Origin: Bradyrhizobium sp. AUGA SZCCT0283
GTDB lineage: Bacteria > Pseudomonadota > Alphaproteobacteria > Rhizobiales > Xanthobacteraceae
Direction: 5' to 3'
NCBI RefSeq assembly: GCF_018130385.1
Contig: NZ_JAFCLU010000019.1
Location: 62,001-126,000, forward strand
Length of the DNA: 64,000 nt
Numbering within the stretch: position 1 is the first letter of the stretch; each line of letters starts with the position of its first letter. Both the position numbers and the translations under genes were made by a program. This document shows, piece by piece, positions 1 to 9,757 of the stretch. Under the pieces are notes generated by a model. It saw only the letters and a list, made by a program, of their open reading frames with translations, searched no databases and was not told the origin of the DNA.

Positions 1-658
1 GCTCGCCGTTCTGGTTCGACTTCTTGTCGACGGAATAGCCGCAGAGATTGGGGCCGCACGGTTCGATCCGCACCTTGCCTTCCTTCTCCTCCGTCAGCCA
101 CACGCCGAGCGGTGAGTTCGAGGGCGAAGGCGCCGAAGTTGCCGGGGCGGCGGCCTGTTTCTGTTGCGGCGGCGCGGGTGCGGCAACGGGAGCAGCCGCT
201 GGCGGCGGGGCCGCAGCGGCTTGAGGAGCAGCGGGCGCTGCTGGCGCAGGGGCAACCGCATCAGTCGGCGCAACAGCCGCCGTGGCGGTCGATGGCGTGG
301 TCGTCGTCGCAGCGGGAGCGGCCGGAGCAGGGGCAACAGGCGCTGGTGCCGCCGCGGGGGCAGCCGTCTGCTCAGCCGGTGCCGGCGCGGCCGGCGGTGG
401 CGCCGTCTCTGGTGTGGCCTGCGGGGCGGACTTCGCCTGCTGCGGCGCCTTCTTGCCCGGACGATCAAGATCGCCTTCCTCGCCACGCGAGCGCTTGGCC
501 TTCTTGCCGCTATTATCGTAGACGCCGGGAATGGAAACGGTGCCTCGATCGGGATCGATGGTGATGGTGCGGCCGCCATACTCGAACGTGTACTGGGCCT
601 GCGCGGTGGTGAGGCTGCTCGCCAGCAAGAGCACGGCGATAGCGAGACACTTCTTCAT
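1..658 (-). CDS. DUF2147 domain protein with Ala/Pro-rich linker, C-terminus cut by window edge
   Basis: I translated this from the minus strand; it runs off the left edge with no stop. The start ATG at 658 follows AGGAGG with good spacing. Residues 1-22 form a signal peptide (MKKCLAIAVLLLASSLTTAQAQ), so the product is secreted to the periplasm. A short segment with a KKAKR basic patch follows. Next comes a linker of more than 100 residues made almost only of Ala and Pro. After the linker the chain reads PLGVWLTEEKEGKVRIEPCG and then NLCGY, which is the start of the DUF2147 fold (small secreted beta-barrel, function unknown). The long low-complexity linker is unusual for this family and makes the opposite strand look like a high-scoring but false Gly/Arg-rich ORF. 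Family call is good; function unknown. Confidence 0.8.
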   Translation of the reverse strand, partial: MKKCLAIAVLLLASSLTTAQAQYTFEYGGRTITIDPDRGTVSIPGVYDNSGKKAKRSRGEEGDLDRPGKKAPQQAKSAPQATPETAPPPAAPAPAEQTAAPAAAPAPVAPAPAAPAATTTTPSTATAAVAPTDAVAPAPAAPAAPQAAAAPPPAAAPVAAPAPPQQKQAAAPATSAPSPSNSPLGVWLTEEKEGKVRIEPCGPNLCGYSVDKKSNQNGE

Positions 659-725
659 TGTTGCGACCTCCTGAGCAGGGAACCCCATTCCCCGAAGCTA
701 TTACGCAGCAATAGCTTCACCCAAC

Positions 726-739
726 GTGATCCAGATCAC
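726..739. promoter_or_regulatory. CRP/FNR-like palindrome upstream of the DUF2147 gene
   Basis: GTGATCCAGATCAC is an inverted repeat with 6-bp arms and a 2-bp centre, 68 bp upstream of the DUF2147 start. It has the TGAT-N4-ATCA core of Crp/Fnr-family sites, but the outer bases are G/C rather than the T/A of the FixK boxes elsewhere in the window. Its centre lies about 75 bp from the start codon, compatible with activation. Which regulator binds is not determined. Confidence 0.4.
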
Positions 740-852
740 TTTCAAAGTATAAGTCGTGTACTAGCGGCTTTGGTTCAAATTCGGTTTGGGCAGTCTAAAT
801 AGCCCCCAATGGACGGTCATTTCCTGCGAAAACTAGCTTGTCCAGCCAGGAA

Positions 853-1632
853 TCAATCGAACCAGGCCGCATAGATTTTCCTGAAGCTGCCGTCCTCGGT
901 GGCGATGTGCAGCCACTGATCGACAAAGGCCTTCAGCGCGACGTCGCGCTGCAGCCAGTAGGCCTTCTCGGCAAAGTCGAACGGCTTGTCCGGATGCACC
1001 GCGCAGAGCACGCCCGGGTGCTGTTTCTGCTGGTAACGGGTCTCCGAAGAGTCGGTCATCATCAGGTCGGCGTTGCCCTTGGCGATTTCGTCGAAAATCG
1101 TGACGTTGTCGTTCCACGTCTTGATCTCGGCGTTCTTGATGTTCGCCTTGGCGAAGCGTTCGTTGGTGCCGCCGGGATTAACGATGACGCGGGTGCCGGC
1201 CTTGTCGATATCGGCGATGGTTTCATACTTGCCCTGGTCGGCGCAGCGGGCGATCGGCGTCTTGCCCTCGCGCATGATCGGCGTCGAGAACATTCCCTTC
1301 TTCTGGCGGTCGAGCGTGATCGAGACGCCGCCCATCGCGATATCGAAATTGTCGGCCTCGAAATCCTTCATCAGCTGCGGCCACGCCGTCTGAACGAACT
1401 CGACCTTGACGCCGAGCGCCTTGCCAAGCGCTTCCGCCATGTCGACGTCGAAGCCGCGGAATTTCGACGTGGCCTTGTCGAAATAGGTGAACGGCTGATA
1501 GTCGCCGGTCATGCCGACCCGCAGCGTGCCGCGCTTGATGATGTCGTCGAGGCGGGAATTCGCCGGCTGCTGCGCATGGGCGAAAACCGTCCACAGCATG
1601 ACGAACGCAAGGCTGGCGAACATCCGAATCAT
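853..1632 (-). CDS. pheC: Periplasmic cyclohexadienyl/arogenate dehydratase (PheC-like), solute-binding fold
   Basis: 259-residue secreted protein with a signal peptide (about 1-20, ending HAQ) and a type II periplasmic-binding fold (SBP_bac_3). The segment KRGTLRVGMTGDYQPF, then FDVDMAEALG, the INPGGT-like VNPGGTNERFAKANIK, then ADLMMTDSSET and CAVHPDKPFDFAEKAYWL match my memory of Pseudomonas PheC almost phrase by phrase. PheC converts prephenate and arogenate to phenylpyruvate and phenylalanine in the periplasm. The ATG at 1632 has GGAG 8 bp upstream; an in-frame start 58 codons earlier would add a non-secretory N-terminus and overlap the divergent neighbour. Without a search, a plain amino-acid-binding protein is the alternative. 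Confidence 0.75.
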   Translation of the reverse strand: MIRMFASLAFVMLWTVFAHAQQPANSRLDDIIKRGTLRVGMTGDYQPFTYFDKATSKFRGFDVDMAEALGKALGVKVEFVQTAWPQLMKDFEADNFDIAMGGVSITLDRQKKGMFSTPIMREGKTPIARCADQGKYETIADIDKAGTRVIVNPGGTNERFAKANIKNAEIKTWNDNVTIFDEIAKGNADLMMTDSSETRYQQKQHPGVLCAVHPDKPFDFAEKAYWLQRDVALKAFVDQWLHIATEDGSFRKIYAAWFD

Positions 1633-1728
1633 CACGTCTTCTCCACCGGCGAAATAGCTGACATCCTGAAGCGATAGCGTCGGATTTAAACCAGATACAA
1701 ACGCGGCGCCAGCCGGAGAAATCGAAAC

Positions 1729-2241
1729 GTGACCATCTCGCTTCACGAAGCTTCCGTCGGCGTGTTCGTGCCGTATCTCGGGAATCTGTCCGGTCTTCTC
1801 GACCAAGCCTCGGCCTATGCTGAAGCCCGCAACATCGATCCGACCGTCCTTCTGAACATGCGGCTCTCACCCACCATGTACAGCCTGAAGCAGCAGGTGG
1901 GAGAAGCCAACCGGCATGCGGTCGTTGCCGGCGCGCTGCTGGCTGGCCGTGCCCCCCACACATTTTCAGACACCGAGCCCGATATCCCCGAGCTCAAGGC
2001 GCGGATTTCGGCGGCGATCGATTTCGTGCAAGGCTTGCCGCGTGCCGAGATCGACGCCGCAGCCGACAAGGAAGTCGCTTTCACTTTCAAGAACGGCACG
2101 CAGCGCAAATTCGCCGGCAAATCGTTGCTGCTGACGTTCAGCGTTCCGCAGTTCTTCTTTCATGTCACGACAGCCTACGACATCCTGCGCCACGCAGGCG
2201 TCGACCTCGCCAAGAAGGATTTTCTGGGAGCGCCGAGATAA
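1729..2241 (+). CDS. DUF1993 family protein
   Basis: 170-residue soluble protein starting at a GTG preceded by GGAG. It shows the DUF1993 pattern: an N-terminal helix with LLDQASAYAEAR, the segment RLSPTMYSLKQQV, then a C-terminal HVTTAYDILRHAGV and KKDFLG. DUF1993 belongs to the DinB/YfiT-like four-helix-bundle superfamily, whose biochemical role is generally unknown. No signal peptide. It is divergent from the PheC-like gene with 96 bp between starts, so the two may share a promoter region. Confidence 0.75.
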   Translation: MTISLHEASVGVFVPYLGNLSGLLDQASAYAEARNIDPTVLLNMRLSPTMYSLKQQVGEANRHAVVAGALLAGRAPHTFSDTEPDIPELKARISAAIDFVQGLPRAEIDAAADKEVAFTFKNGTQRKFAGKSLLLTFSVPQFFFHVTTAYDILRHAGVDLAKKDFLGAPR

Positions 2242-2262
2242 CGCCTGCGGAATCGGTCGGGG

Positions 2263-2688
2263 CTATGCCTCGCCGCTGTCCTTGCGAACCAGATTGGCGG
2301 CAGCGCCGCGTCCGGTCATTTCGCTCTTCAGTTGCTCGAAGCGCCGCCGTGCGTCGCTTTCGCGATCGTCCACCATCTGGATCGCGGCTTCCCTCGACAT
2401 CGGGCCGTTGACGATCGGAGTGGAATTCTCGCCGATGGTCTCGTCGACATAGTAGTCGCCATTCTCGAGGCGGACCGTCCACTTGAAACGGATCGAGGCC
2501 ATCGGACCGGGACCGTGCTTGGAATAGCCATGAGCCTCGATCGGCGGAGGGGTCACTGGGATCGGTGGAGGGATCACGGGCGCATGCTCAGCGACCGCGG
2601 GCTTTTCGGGCTCGCGATGGCTTTCCGGGCGGTCGAGAATGCTGGCGATGGCCGCCAGCGCGTTGTCGGTCGGGTCGCTTTGAGTCAC
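2263..2688 (-). CDS. Conserved hypothetical protein, Pro-rich N-terminal half
   Basis: 141 residues, not recognised. The first 55 residues are disordered-looking with a PPPIPVTPPPIEAHGYSK segment. Residues from about 60 look folded: ASIRFKWTVRLENGDYYVDE, then a predicted helix with REAAIQMVDDRESDARRRFEQLKSEM. No signal peptide or membrane segment. It is a single-gene unit convergent with the DUF1993 gene. GC skew and codon use resemble the neighbours, so I accept it as real, but no function can be assigned. Confidence 0.6.
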   Translation of the reverse strand: MTQSDPTDNALAAIASILDRPESHREPEKPAVAEHAPVIPPPIPVTPPPIEAHGYSKHGPGPMASIRFKWTVRLENGDYYVDETIGENSTPIVNGPMSREAAIQMVDDRESDARRRFEQLKSEMTGRGAAANLVRKDSGEA

Positions 2689-2809
2689 GATTCAGCCTCC
2701 GGATCGGGGCGTCGTGAGCAGAATCAATGTCCCCGTTTCCGCCCCGTGTCTTTTCTCGTTACCGAATAAGGCTGAGCCTTGTCCATCCGTGGCGCTTTTG
2801 GGGCGGAGT

Positions 2810-4240
2810 TTAAGCACATACCGGCGGTATTCTGTTCTTCCAGGGCCGCATTTGTTCGAGCTGCCCGGCCAGCCGAAACAGGGTCGCCTCATCGCCGAAC
2901 CGGGCCGAAAACATCATGCCGAGCGGCAATCCTGCCTTGTTCCACGCCAGCGGCACCGACATCGCCGGCTGTCCGGACATGTTGAACATGGAGGTCCCCG
3001 GCATATAGCGGCGCAGGATCGGGGCAATGTGCGACAGGTCCTCCGACATGGTGTTGAGTTCGCCGATGCGCAGCGGCGGCGCGCACAATGTCGGACACAG
3101 GAAAACGTCGCAGCTCTCAAAGAAAACCGCCAGCGAGCGTGAGATCTGGAAGGCCGCGAGCTGGGCAGCGACGTAATCGGTCGCGGTGGTCTTTTGCGCG
3201 TTGCGAGCGTGCGCCAGCGTCAATATCTCGAAATCGTTTTCCGTTGCGGCACGCCCGAGCCTTTGCTCGATCAGCCGTACCGTCAGGGCGGTGTTAGCGC
3301 CGACGATGGTGGTCATGACCGCGGCCGGATCAGCGGCAAGTACCGGCGCCCGTTCCTCGATGTGATGGCCGAGCCCCGCCAGCAGGCCCGCAATGTCGCG
3401 TACGGCCGCCGCGATTTCCGGATCGATGGCGTCGCCATACGGCGATTTGTCGGTGAAGGCGATGCGGAGCTGGCCGGGATCGCGGCCGACTTCTTGCGAA
3501 AACGGCCGTTCCGGCGGCGGCGCCACATAGGGGCTCGACGGCTCCGGGCCGTGGATCGCGTCCATCATGACCGCGCTGTCGCGTACACTGATGCTCACGA
3601 CATGGCCGCAGGAGAAGCCACCCCAGCCTTCGCCGCGATCGGGGCCGAGCGGATTGCGCGCCCGGGTCGGCTTCAAGCCGAACACGCCGGAGGCGGAAGC
3701 GGGGATCCGGATCGAGCCGCCGCCATCGCTGGCATGCGCGACGGGCAGGATGCGGGCGGCAACCGCCGCCGCCGCGCCGCCGGATGAACCGCCGGAGGAG
3801 TGCTCAAGATTCCAGGGATTGCGGGTCGGCCCGAACAGGCGCGACTCCGTCGTCGGCATCAGGCCGAATTCGGGACTGGCGCTCTTGCCGAAGATCGAGA
3901 CGCCGGTATCGAGGAAGCGCTGCGCCAGCGTGCCGCTGTGGTCGGCCACAAAATCCTTCAGGGCCGTGGCGCCTGAGGTCGTGCGTGTGCCTTCCAGGAG
4001 ATCGAGATCCTTCAGCAGGAACGGCACGCCAGAAAAAGGGCCGTCGGGCAGGCGGCGCTCGATCTGGCGCTCGGCATAGTCGTAATGCTTGACGACGACC
4101 GCATTGATCTGCGGATCGACCTTCGCTGTACGGGCGATGGCTTCGTCGAGCAATTCCTTGGCCGAGACTTCTTTCTTCCGAACCAATTCGGCAAGGCCGA
4201 CCGCGTCGTAATTGCCGTATTCCTTGAAGGCCATGCGCAT
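2810..4240 (-). CDS. Amidase (amidase signature family)
   Basis: 476-residue cytoplasmic hydrolase of the amidase-signature (GatA/AtzE-like) family. The Ser-cisSer-Lys triad is visible: K77 (FLLKDLD), cis-Ser S152 in HSSGGSSGGAAAAV, and nucleophile S176 in SDGGGSIRIPA. The K-to-S and S-to-S spacings (75 and 24) equal those of fatty-acid amide hydrolase. Substrate cannot be read from sequence. It is the last gene of a minus-strand run beginning with an ABC solute-binding protein at 9757, 58 bp after the dehydrogenase gene. Hydrolysis of an imported amide, followed or preceded by oxidation of a hydroxy acid, is an inference from that context. A non-GatCAB role is likely because no gatB/gatC lie nearby. 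Confidence 0.85.
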   Translation of the reverse strand: MRMAFKEYGNYDAVGLAELVRKKEVSAKELLDEAIARTAKVDPQINAVVVKHYDYAERQIERRLPDGPFSGVPFLLKDLDLLEGTRTTSGATALKDFVADHSGTLAQRFLDTGVSIFGKSASPEFGLMPTTESRLFGPTRNPWNLEHSSGGSSGGAAAAVAARILPVAHASDGGGSIRIPASASGVFGLKPTRARNPLGPDRGEGWGGFSCGHVVSISVRDSAVMMDAIHGPEPSSPYVAPPPERPFSQEVGRDPGQLRIAFTDKSPYGDAIDPEIAAAVRDIAGLLAGLGHHIEERAPVLAADPAAVMTTIVGANTALTVRLIEQRLGRAATENDFEILTLAHARNAQKTTATDYVAAQLAAFQISRSLAVFFESCDVFLCPTLCAPPLRIGELNTMSEDLSHIAPILRRYMPGTSMFNMSGQPAMSVPLAWNKAGLPLGMMFSARFGDEATLFRLAGQLEQMRPWKNRIPPVCA

Positions 4241-4298
4241 ACCACTTGCCGGCCGGTCGGTGGACCGGCCGCGCCCAGCGTCGCTTGTTTACGGACGT

Positions 4299-5288
4299 TT
4301 AGCCGAGCACGTCCTGATTGATCACGTTCTGGCGCACGGGATCGCCATCCAGCACGCTCAGAATGTTGCGGGCGGTCTGCTCGCTCATCCGGTCGACGGC
4401 TTCCACCGTGACACCAGCGACATGCGGCGCCATGATGACATTCGGTAGGGCCAACAACGCTTGACCGGCCGGCGGGGGCTCCTGCTCGAAAACGTCGAGG
4501 CCCGCGCCGGCAAGCTTGCCGGAGACCAGCGCGGCATGCAGGGCGGCCTCGTCGACGATTCCGCCGCGCGCCGTGTTGATCAGATAGGCGGTCGGCTTCA
4601 TCCGCTTCAGCCTGTCCGCATTGAACATGCCGACCGTCTCCGGATTCTTCGGGCAATGGATGCTGACGAAGTCGGCACGCGGCAGCGCGGCGTTGAGGTC
4701 GGCAACCAGTTCGCAGCCGGCGGTCTTGATGTCGGCGGCAGGCTTGTAGGGATCGAAAACCAGGACGTTCATTTCCATCGCGAGGCAGCGCTTGGCGGTG
4801 CGCGTGCCGATGCGTCCAAAACCGACGATCAGTACCGTCTTGCCGAAGAGGTCGTAGGGCAGCATCCCCAGCCGGTCCGCCCATTTGTCGTCCCTGACGA
4901 GCGAATGCATTTCTGTCGCGCGCTTGGCGAGCGTCAGCATCATGAACAGGGCGTGTTCGGCAACGGACGGCGAATTGGCGGTGCCCGCCACCATCAGTGG
5001 CACCTTGCGGCGGCTGAGCGCGGGGACGTCGACGGCATCGAACCCGACCCCGATCCGGGTCACAACCAGCATGTCTTTCGAGGCTTCGAGCTCGGGCTCG
5101 CCGAAGCGGGTGCCGCCGAGGGCGACGCCGTGCACCGGCGCGTGCTCCTTCAGCTTGGCTTCGAAATCCTTCTGCGAAATCATGTTGGGAAATTCGACGA
5201 GTTCGATGTCGTCCCGCGCGTGAAGCAGCGCTCGTCCCGGTTGTGACATCGATTCCGTGACGAAGATTTTCTTCTTGTTGGTAGTCAT
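4299..5288 (-). CDS. NAD-dependent D-2-hydroxyacid dehydrogenase (SerA-like fold)
   Basis: 329 residues. The Rossmann motif VGFGRIGTRTA is at about 155-165, with a downstream acidic VFDP (D179) suited to NAD. The family's catalytic set is present: R241 (NTARGG), E270 (FEQEPP) and H289 (MAPHVAG). It lacks the C-terminal ACT regulatory domain of true phosphoglycerate dehydrogenases, so a catabolic 2-hydroxyacid dehydrogenase or 2-ketoacid reductase is more likely than serine biosynthesis. It sits between the ABC ATPase (31 bp upstream) and the amidase, in the same direction, and is probably co-transcribed. Confidence 0.85.
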   Translation of the reverse strand: MTTNKKKIFVTESMSQPGRALLHARDDIELVEFPNMISQKDFEAKLKEHAPVHGVALGGTRFGEPELEASKDMLVVTRIGVGFDAVDVPALSRRKVPLMVAGTANSPSVAEHALFMMLTLAKRATEMHSLVRDDKWADRLGMLPYDLFGKTVLIVGFGRIGTRTAKRCLAMEMNVLVFDPYKPAADIKTAGCELVADLNAALPRADFVSIHCPKNPETVGMFNADRLKRMKPTAYLINTARGGIVDEAALHAALVSGKLAGAGLDVFEQEPPPAGQALLALPNVIMAPHVAGVTVEAVDRMSEQTARNILSVLDGDPVRQNVINQDVLG

Positions 5289-5319
5289 TTCCTGCCCTTG
5301 ATCTCCAGCAATTGCGCCG

Positions 5320-6420
<1,101 letters not shown>

Positions 6421-6424
6421 GAGA

Positions 6425-7336
6425 TCAACCCTTTGTCGCACCGGCGGTCAGGCCGGCAATGTAATAGTCCATCAGGAAGGCGTAGATGATGAGCGGCGGT
6501 GCCGCGCCGAGCAGGGCGCCGGTCATGATCTGTCCCCAGTTGAACACGTCACCCTTGATCAGGGAGGTGATGATGCCGACCGGCAGTACCAGTTGATCGA
6601 TCGACGTCGTAAACACCAGCGGATAGAGGAATTGCGCCCACGAGACCGTGAAAGCAAAGATGGTCGCGGCAATAATGCCGGGGAAGGCAACCGGAATGAA
6701 GATGCGCGTCAGCGTCTGGAACCATGACGCGCCGTCGATGATGGCGGCCTCGTCGAGTTCCTTCGGGATCGACGCGAAGTAACCGATCATGATCCAGGTG
6801 CAGAATGGCACGGTCAGCGTCGGATAGACGATCAGCAGCACGTACCATTTGTTGATCAGCTGGATCCCGGTGAATTCGCTGAACACCACGAACATCTTGA
6901 ACAATGGCAGAAACAGCAGCGTCTCGGGAATCAGGTAGGTCAGGAAAACCCCGGTCGCGAGTGTCGCCGAGCCCCAGAACCGCATCCGCGCCAGCGCGAA
7001 TGCCGCGGGCACGCTGATCAGCATGGTGATCGTCACGACGAAAATCGAGACCAGCGCCGAATTTCGAAAGAATGTCAGGAACTGGTTCGATGTCAGCAAT
7101 TCGACGTAGTTCGAAAGCGTCGGATGGAACACCCACCAGGGGTTGGTGGCGGCGGAAATCTCGGCGCTGGTCTTCAGCGAAGTGATCATCATGTAGAGCG
7201 GCGGCACCAGCGAGAAGATCGCGAACAAAGTAAGAAAGAAGTACGACCACTTCAGCGCCCAGGCGCGGTCACGGCTCATGCTGCCGTATTTCACCTTGCG
7301 GGTCGGTGCGGCCTTGTCGATTGTTAACGTGCTCAT
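6425..7336 (-). CDS. ABC transporter permease, MalG type
   Basis: 303-residue inner-membrane protein with six predicted membrane helices, after a cytoplasmic N-terminus. The CUT1 permease EAA loop is visible as IPKELDEAAIIDGASWFQTL (about 195-215), which docks on the ATPase. Its start overlaps the stop of the preceding permease by one base, indicating translational coupling. Confidence 0.88.
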   Translation of the reverse strand: MSTLTIDKAAPTRKVKYGSMSRDRAWALKWSYFFLTLFAIFSLVPPLYMMITSLKTSAEISAATNPWWVFHPTLSNYVELLTSNQFLTFFRNSALVSIFVVTITMLISVPAAFALARMRFWGSATLATGVFLTYLIPETLLFLPLFKMFVVFSEFTGIQLINKWYVLLIVYPTLTVPFCTWIMIGYFASIPKELDEAAIIDGASWFQTLTRIFIPVAFPGIIAATIFAFTVSWAQFLYPLVFTTSIDQLVLPVGIITSLIKGDVFNWGQIMTGALLGAAPPLIIYAFLMDYYIAGLTAGATKG

Positions 7337-8271
7337 CAGGCTTCATTCCCGCGTTTGTTGATATCGCGCAGGATGAAGATCGCCGCGATTGCGAGTATCG
7401 GAAACATGAACAGCGAGACGCTGGCGCCGAGCGGAATATCGCTTCCCTCGATACCGATACGGAACGCCCAGGTCGCGAAAATATGGGTATGGTCGAGCGG
7501 GCCGCCGGCGGTGAGGATGCGCACAATATCGAAGTTGGCGAAGGTGACGATGAGAGAGAACAGCGTCGTGATCGCGATGATGTTGCGCATCATCGGCAGC
7601 GTCACGTACCAGATGCGTTGCCACCAATTGGCGCCGTCGATGGCAGCGGCTTCATAGAGTTGCTCGGGCACCGACTTCAGCGCCGCAAGGTACATGATCA
7701 TGAAGAACGGGGCGCCGAACCAGATATTCACCAGGATGACCGAGAAGCGGGCCCAGCCGGCTTCGCCGGTCCATGGAATCCGGTCGACACCGAACCCGGC
7801 CAACAGATAGTTGAAGGCGCTGTACGACGGATCGAACAGCCACAACCACGCCAGCGTGCTCATCGCCGGCGGAATGACCCACGGCACCAGCAGCATGCCA
7901 CGCCATTTGCGCTGGCCCTTGGCCGGAACGTTGTGGACGAAGTGAGCGACGATAAATCCGATCAGCGCCTTGAAGATCACGGCCGTGATCGCAAAGATGC
8001 AGGATTGCTCGACCACCAGCCAGAACGTTTCGCGCTTGAACAGAAACTGGAAGTTTCCAAGTCCGACAAAACGCTGCATCGACTTGTTCAGGGTTGCCAG
8101 ATGCAGCGAGTAGAACGCGGGATAGATCACCAGGAGCGAGATCAACAGGATCAGCGGCAGCGTCATGAGAAACGCCGCGGTGGATTTTCGCTTTAACGCG
8201 GTTCGTAAACTGGCGCGCTTGCGCGCCGTTCGCGGAGCGGCGGCGTTACGCTCAATCGCGACATCAACCAT
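7336..8271 (-). CDS. ABC transporter permease, MalF type
   Basis: 311-residue inner-membrane protein with about six helices following a basic N-terminus (AAPRTARKRASLRTALKRK). The EAA loop reads VPEQLYEAAAIDGANWWQRI. It pairs with the MalG-type partner to form the CUT1 translocation channel. The start ATG at 8271 follows GGAAG. A 145-bp gap holding two stem-loops separates it from the binding-protein gene. Confidence 0.88.
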   Translation of the reverse strand: MVDVAIERNAAAPRTARKRASLRTALKRKSTAAFLMTLPLILLISLLVIYPAFYSLHLATLNKSMQRFVGLGNFQFLFKRETFWLVVEQSCIFAITAVIFKALIGFIVAHFVHNVPAKGQRKWRGMLLVPWVIPPAMSTLAWLWLFDPSYSAFNYLLAGFGVDRIPWTGEAGWARFSVILVNIWFGAPFFMIMYLAALKSVPEQLYEAAAIDGANWWQRIWYVTLPMMRNIIAITTLFSLIVTFANFDIVRILTAGGPLDHTHIFATWAFRIGIEGSDIPLGASVSLFMFPILAIAAIFILRDINKRGNEA

Positions 8272-8326
8272 GATGCATCTTCCTCGCGAGTTTCATTTCA
8301 GAGAATTGATGGTTTCCGCGTCGAGA

Positions 8327-8407
8327 AGCCGGCGTAGCGCCGGCTCCCATCGTGTCGGCAGTCGGATGCGTGCCGCCACGTCCCTGGATCCGACGGGCCG
8401 TGGCGGC
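8327..8407 (-). other. Two stem-loops between binding-protein and permease genes
   Basis: First hairpin: AGCCGGC (8327-8333) pairs with GCCGGCT (8339-8345) across a 5-base loop. Second hairpin: GCCGCCACG (8372-8380) pairs with CGTGGCGGC (8399-8407), with CCC/GGG able to extend it inside. The second begins 9 bp past the binding-protein stop on the minus strand. Neither is followed by a T-run. In known importers such hairpins (malE-malF) block 3' decay or attenuate, so that binding protein exceeds permease; this role here is inference. Confidence 0.55.
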
Positions 8408-8416
8408 GAAATCGCG

Positions 8417-9757
8417 TCAACTCCGCATGAAGCCTTCGAGCTCGCCTTCCGCCCAGGCCAGCGTCTTCTCCATCGGCTCGCCCTGATAGAAGCGCACGCA
8501 CATCTTGGTCAGGGTCGCCCGCGTGTAAATCTGCTGGGCGACCTTCGGCGGCGCCGGTGATGCCGAGATCGAAAGCAACTGATGCTTGTGCGGGTTCGGA
8601 TAGTGGTAGAGCGTGCCCTTTGGCGGTCCTTCCTCGGCCCACGTCTTCAGGGTCGTCAGTTTCTCGAAGGCGGGCAGGTCGTAGCCGCCGCTCGCCGCCA
8701 CCATTTTTTCCACCGCAGCCGGCTGCGACAGATGCGTTAGCACGCTCTTGGCCGCCTCCTTGTTCTTCGAGAAGTTCCAGACGCTCCAGAAATACGGAAG
8801 GAACGGGGCAAAGCGGCCCTTCGGTCCGACCGGGAAGCCGTGGGTCCAGCATTGCTCAGCAACCTGCGGCGCATCGCGTTTGGCCACAGCCCACGCGCTC
8901 GGCGGATTCATGATCAGCGCGCCCTTGCCCGAGACCAGCCACCTGTTGTTGGAACCGTCGTCCCACGCCGGTGCGTCCGGAGGCAGGAATGCCATCAGCT
9001 TTTTGTAATATTCGAGAACCTGACGCACGTTGTCGTTCTTCACGACGACATTGCCCTTGGCATCGACGACCTCGGCTCCGAAGGCGAGGAAGAACGCGCC
9101 GACGGTATCGACGGAGTCGCTGGTCTCACCGAGACCGATGCCGAAGGGAACGCCGCCCTTGTGACAAGCCTCGGCCGCCTTCAGGAAGGCATCCGTGGTC
9201 CAGGCCTCGGCCTTCGGCGCTGCGCCCGCCGGATACATGGCCTGGACGTCAATGCCGGCGTGCTGCTTCATCAGATCGATGCGCGAGCAGGGCCCCTTGA
9301 TCTGGCTGCCGACGCAGGCCGGCACGGCCAGCCACTTGTCACCGGCCTTGCCGAGGTATTTGACGGTGCCGTTGACTTCGCCGTTCTGCTTGATGAGCGC
9401 TTCGACGACATCATTCATGGGCTCCAGCAATTCCGCCTGTGCGTGCGGCCACCATGTCGGCATCGCGAGAATATCGTGGCCTGACTTCGCCTGCGCTTCG
9501 GCGGCGATGGTCAGCAGGTTCTTGTTGCCCTGGCTAGGGATGTAGTCGATCTGAACCTCGACCTTCTCCTTGGCAGCCCATTCATTGACGAGATCGGTGG
9601 AGGCCTTGTTGGCGCCGGGAACCCAGTGATCCCAGAAGCCGATCGAAAGCTTGCCGGCGGCATGGGCGCCACGCACATAGGGCGCGGTGATGAGCGCTGC
9701 GGATGACAGCGCCGTAGCAGCAACGAATTGTCGGCGAGAAAGCTTCTTGCGTGACAT
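8417..9757 (-). CDS. ABC transporter extracellular solute-binding protein (Tat-type signal)
   Basis: 446 residues. The N-terminus MSRKKLSRRQFVAATALSSA is a twin-arginine signal (SRRQF), with cleavage near AHA (about 33). The mature part is a large type I carbohydrate-class binding protein (SBP_bac_1), with FWDHWVPGANKAS at the start and many aromatic residues. ATG at 9757 follows AGGGAATGAC. It heads the operon of importer, dehydrogenase and amidase. Ligand is unknown; the downstream amidase and hydroxyacid dehydrogenase argue against a simple sugar. Confidence 0.88.
   Translation of the reverse strand: MSRKKLSRRQFVAATALSSAALITAPYVRGAHAAGKLSIGFWDHWVPGANKASTDLVNEWAAKEKVEVQIDYIPSQGNKNLLTIAAEAQAKSGHDILAMPTWWPHAQAELLEPMNDVVEALIKQNGEVNGTVKYLGKAGDKWLAVPACVGSQIKGPCSRIDLMKQHAGIDVQAMYPAGAAPKAEAWTTDAFLKAAEACHKGGVPFGIGLGETSDSVDTVGAFFLAFGAEVVDAKGNVVVKNDNVRQVLEYYKKLMAFLPPDAPAWDDGSNNRWLVSGKGALIMNPPSAWAVAKRDAPQVAEQCWTHGFPVGPKGRFAPFLPYFWSVWNFSKNKEAAKSVLTHLSQPAAVEKMVAASGGYDLPAFEKLTTLKTWAEEGPPKGTLYHYPNPHKHQLLSISASPAPPKVAQQIYTRATLTKMCVRFYQGEPMEKTLAWAEGELEGFMRS

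Noticed and set aside
94..802. Long Arg/Gly-rich open frames on both strands
   Set aside because: They are out-of-frame shadows of the Ala/Pro-rich DUF2147 linker; their residues are simple repeats of Arg, Gly and Pro with no domain, and the true frame has a signal peptide and ribosome site.
838..1677. 279-codon plus-strand frame opposite pheC
   Set aside because: Antisense shadow of the PheC-like gene: high GC at third positions gives long open frames on the opposite strand; no domain seen.
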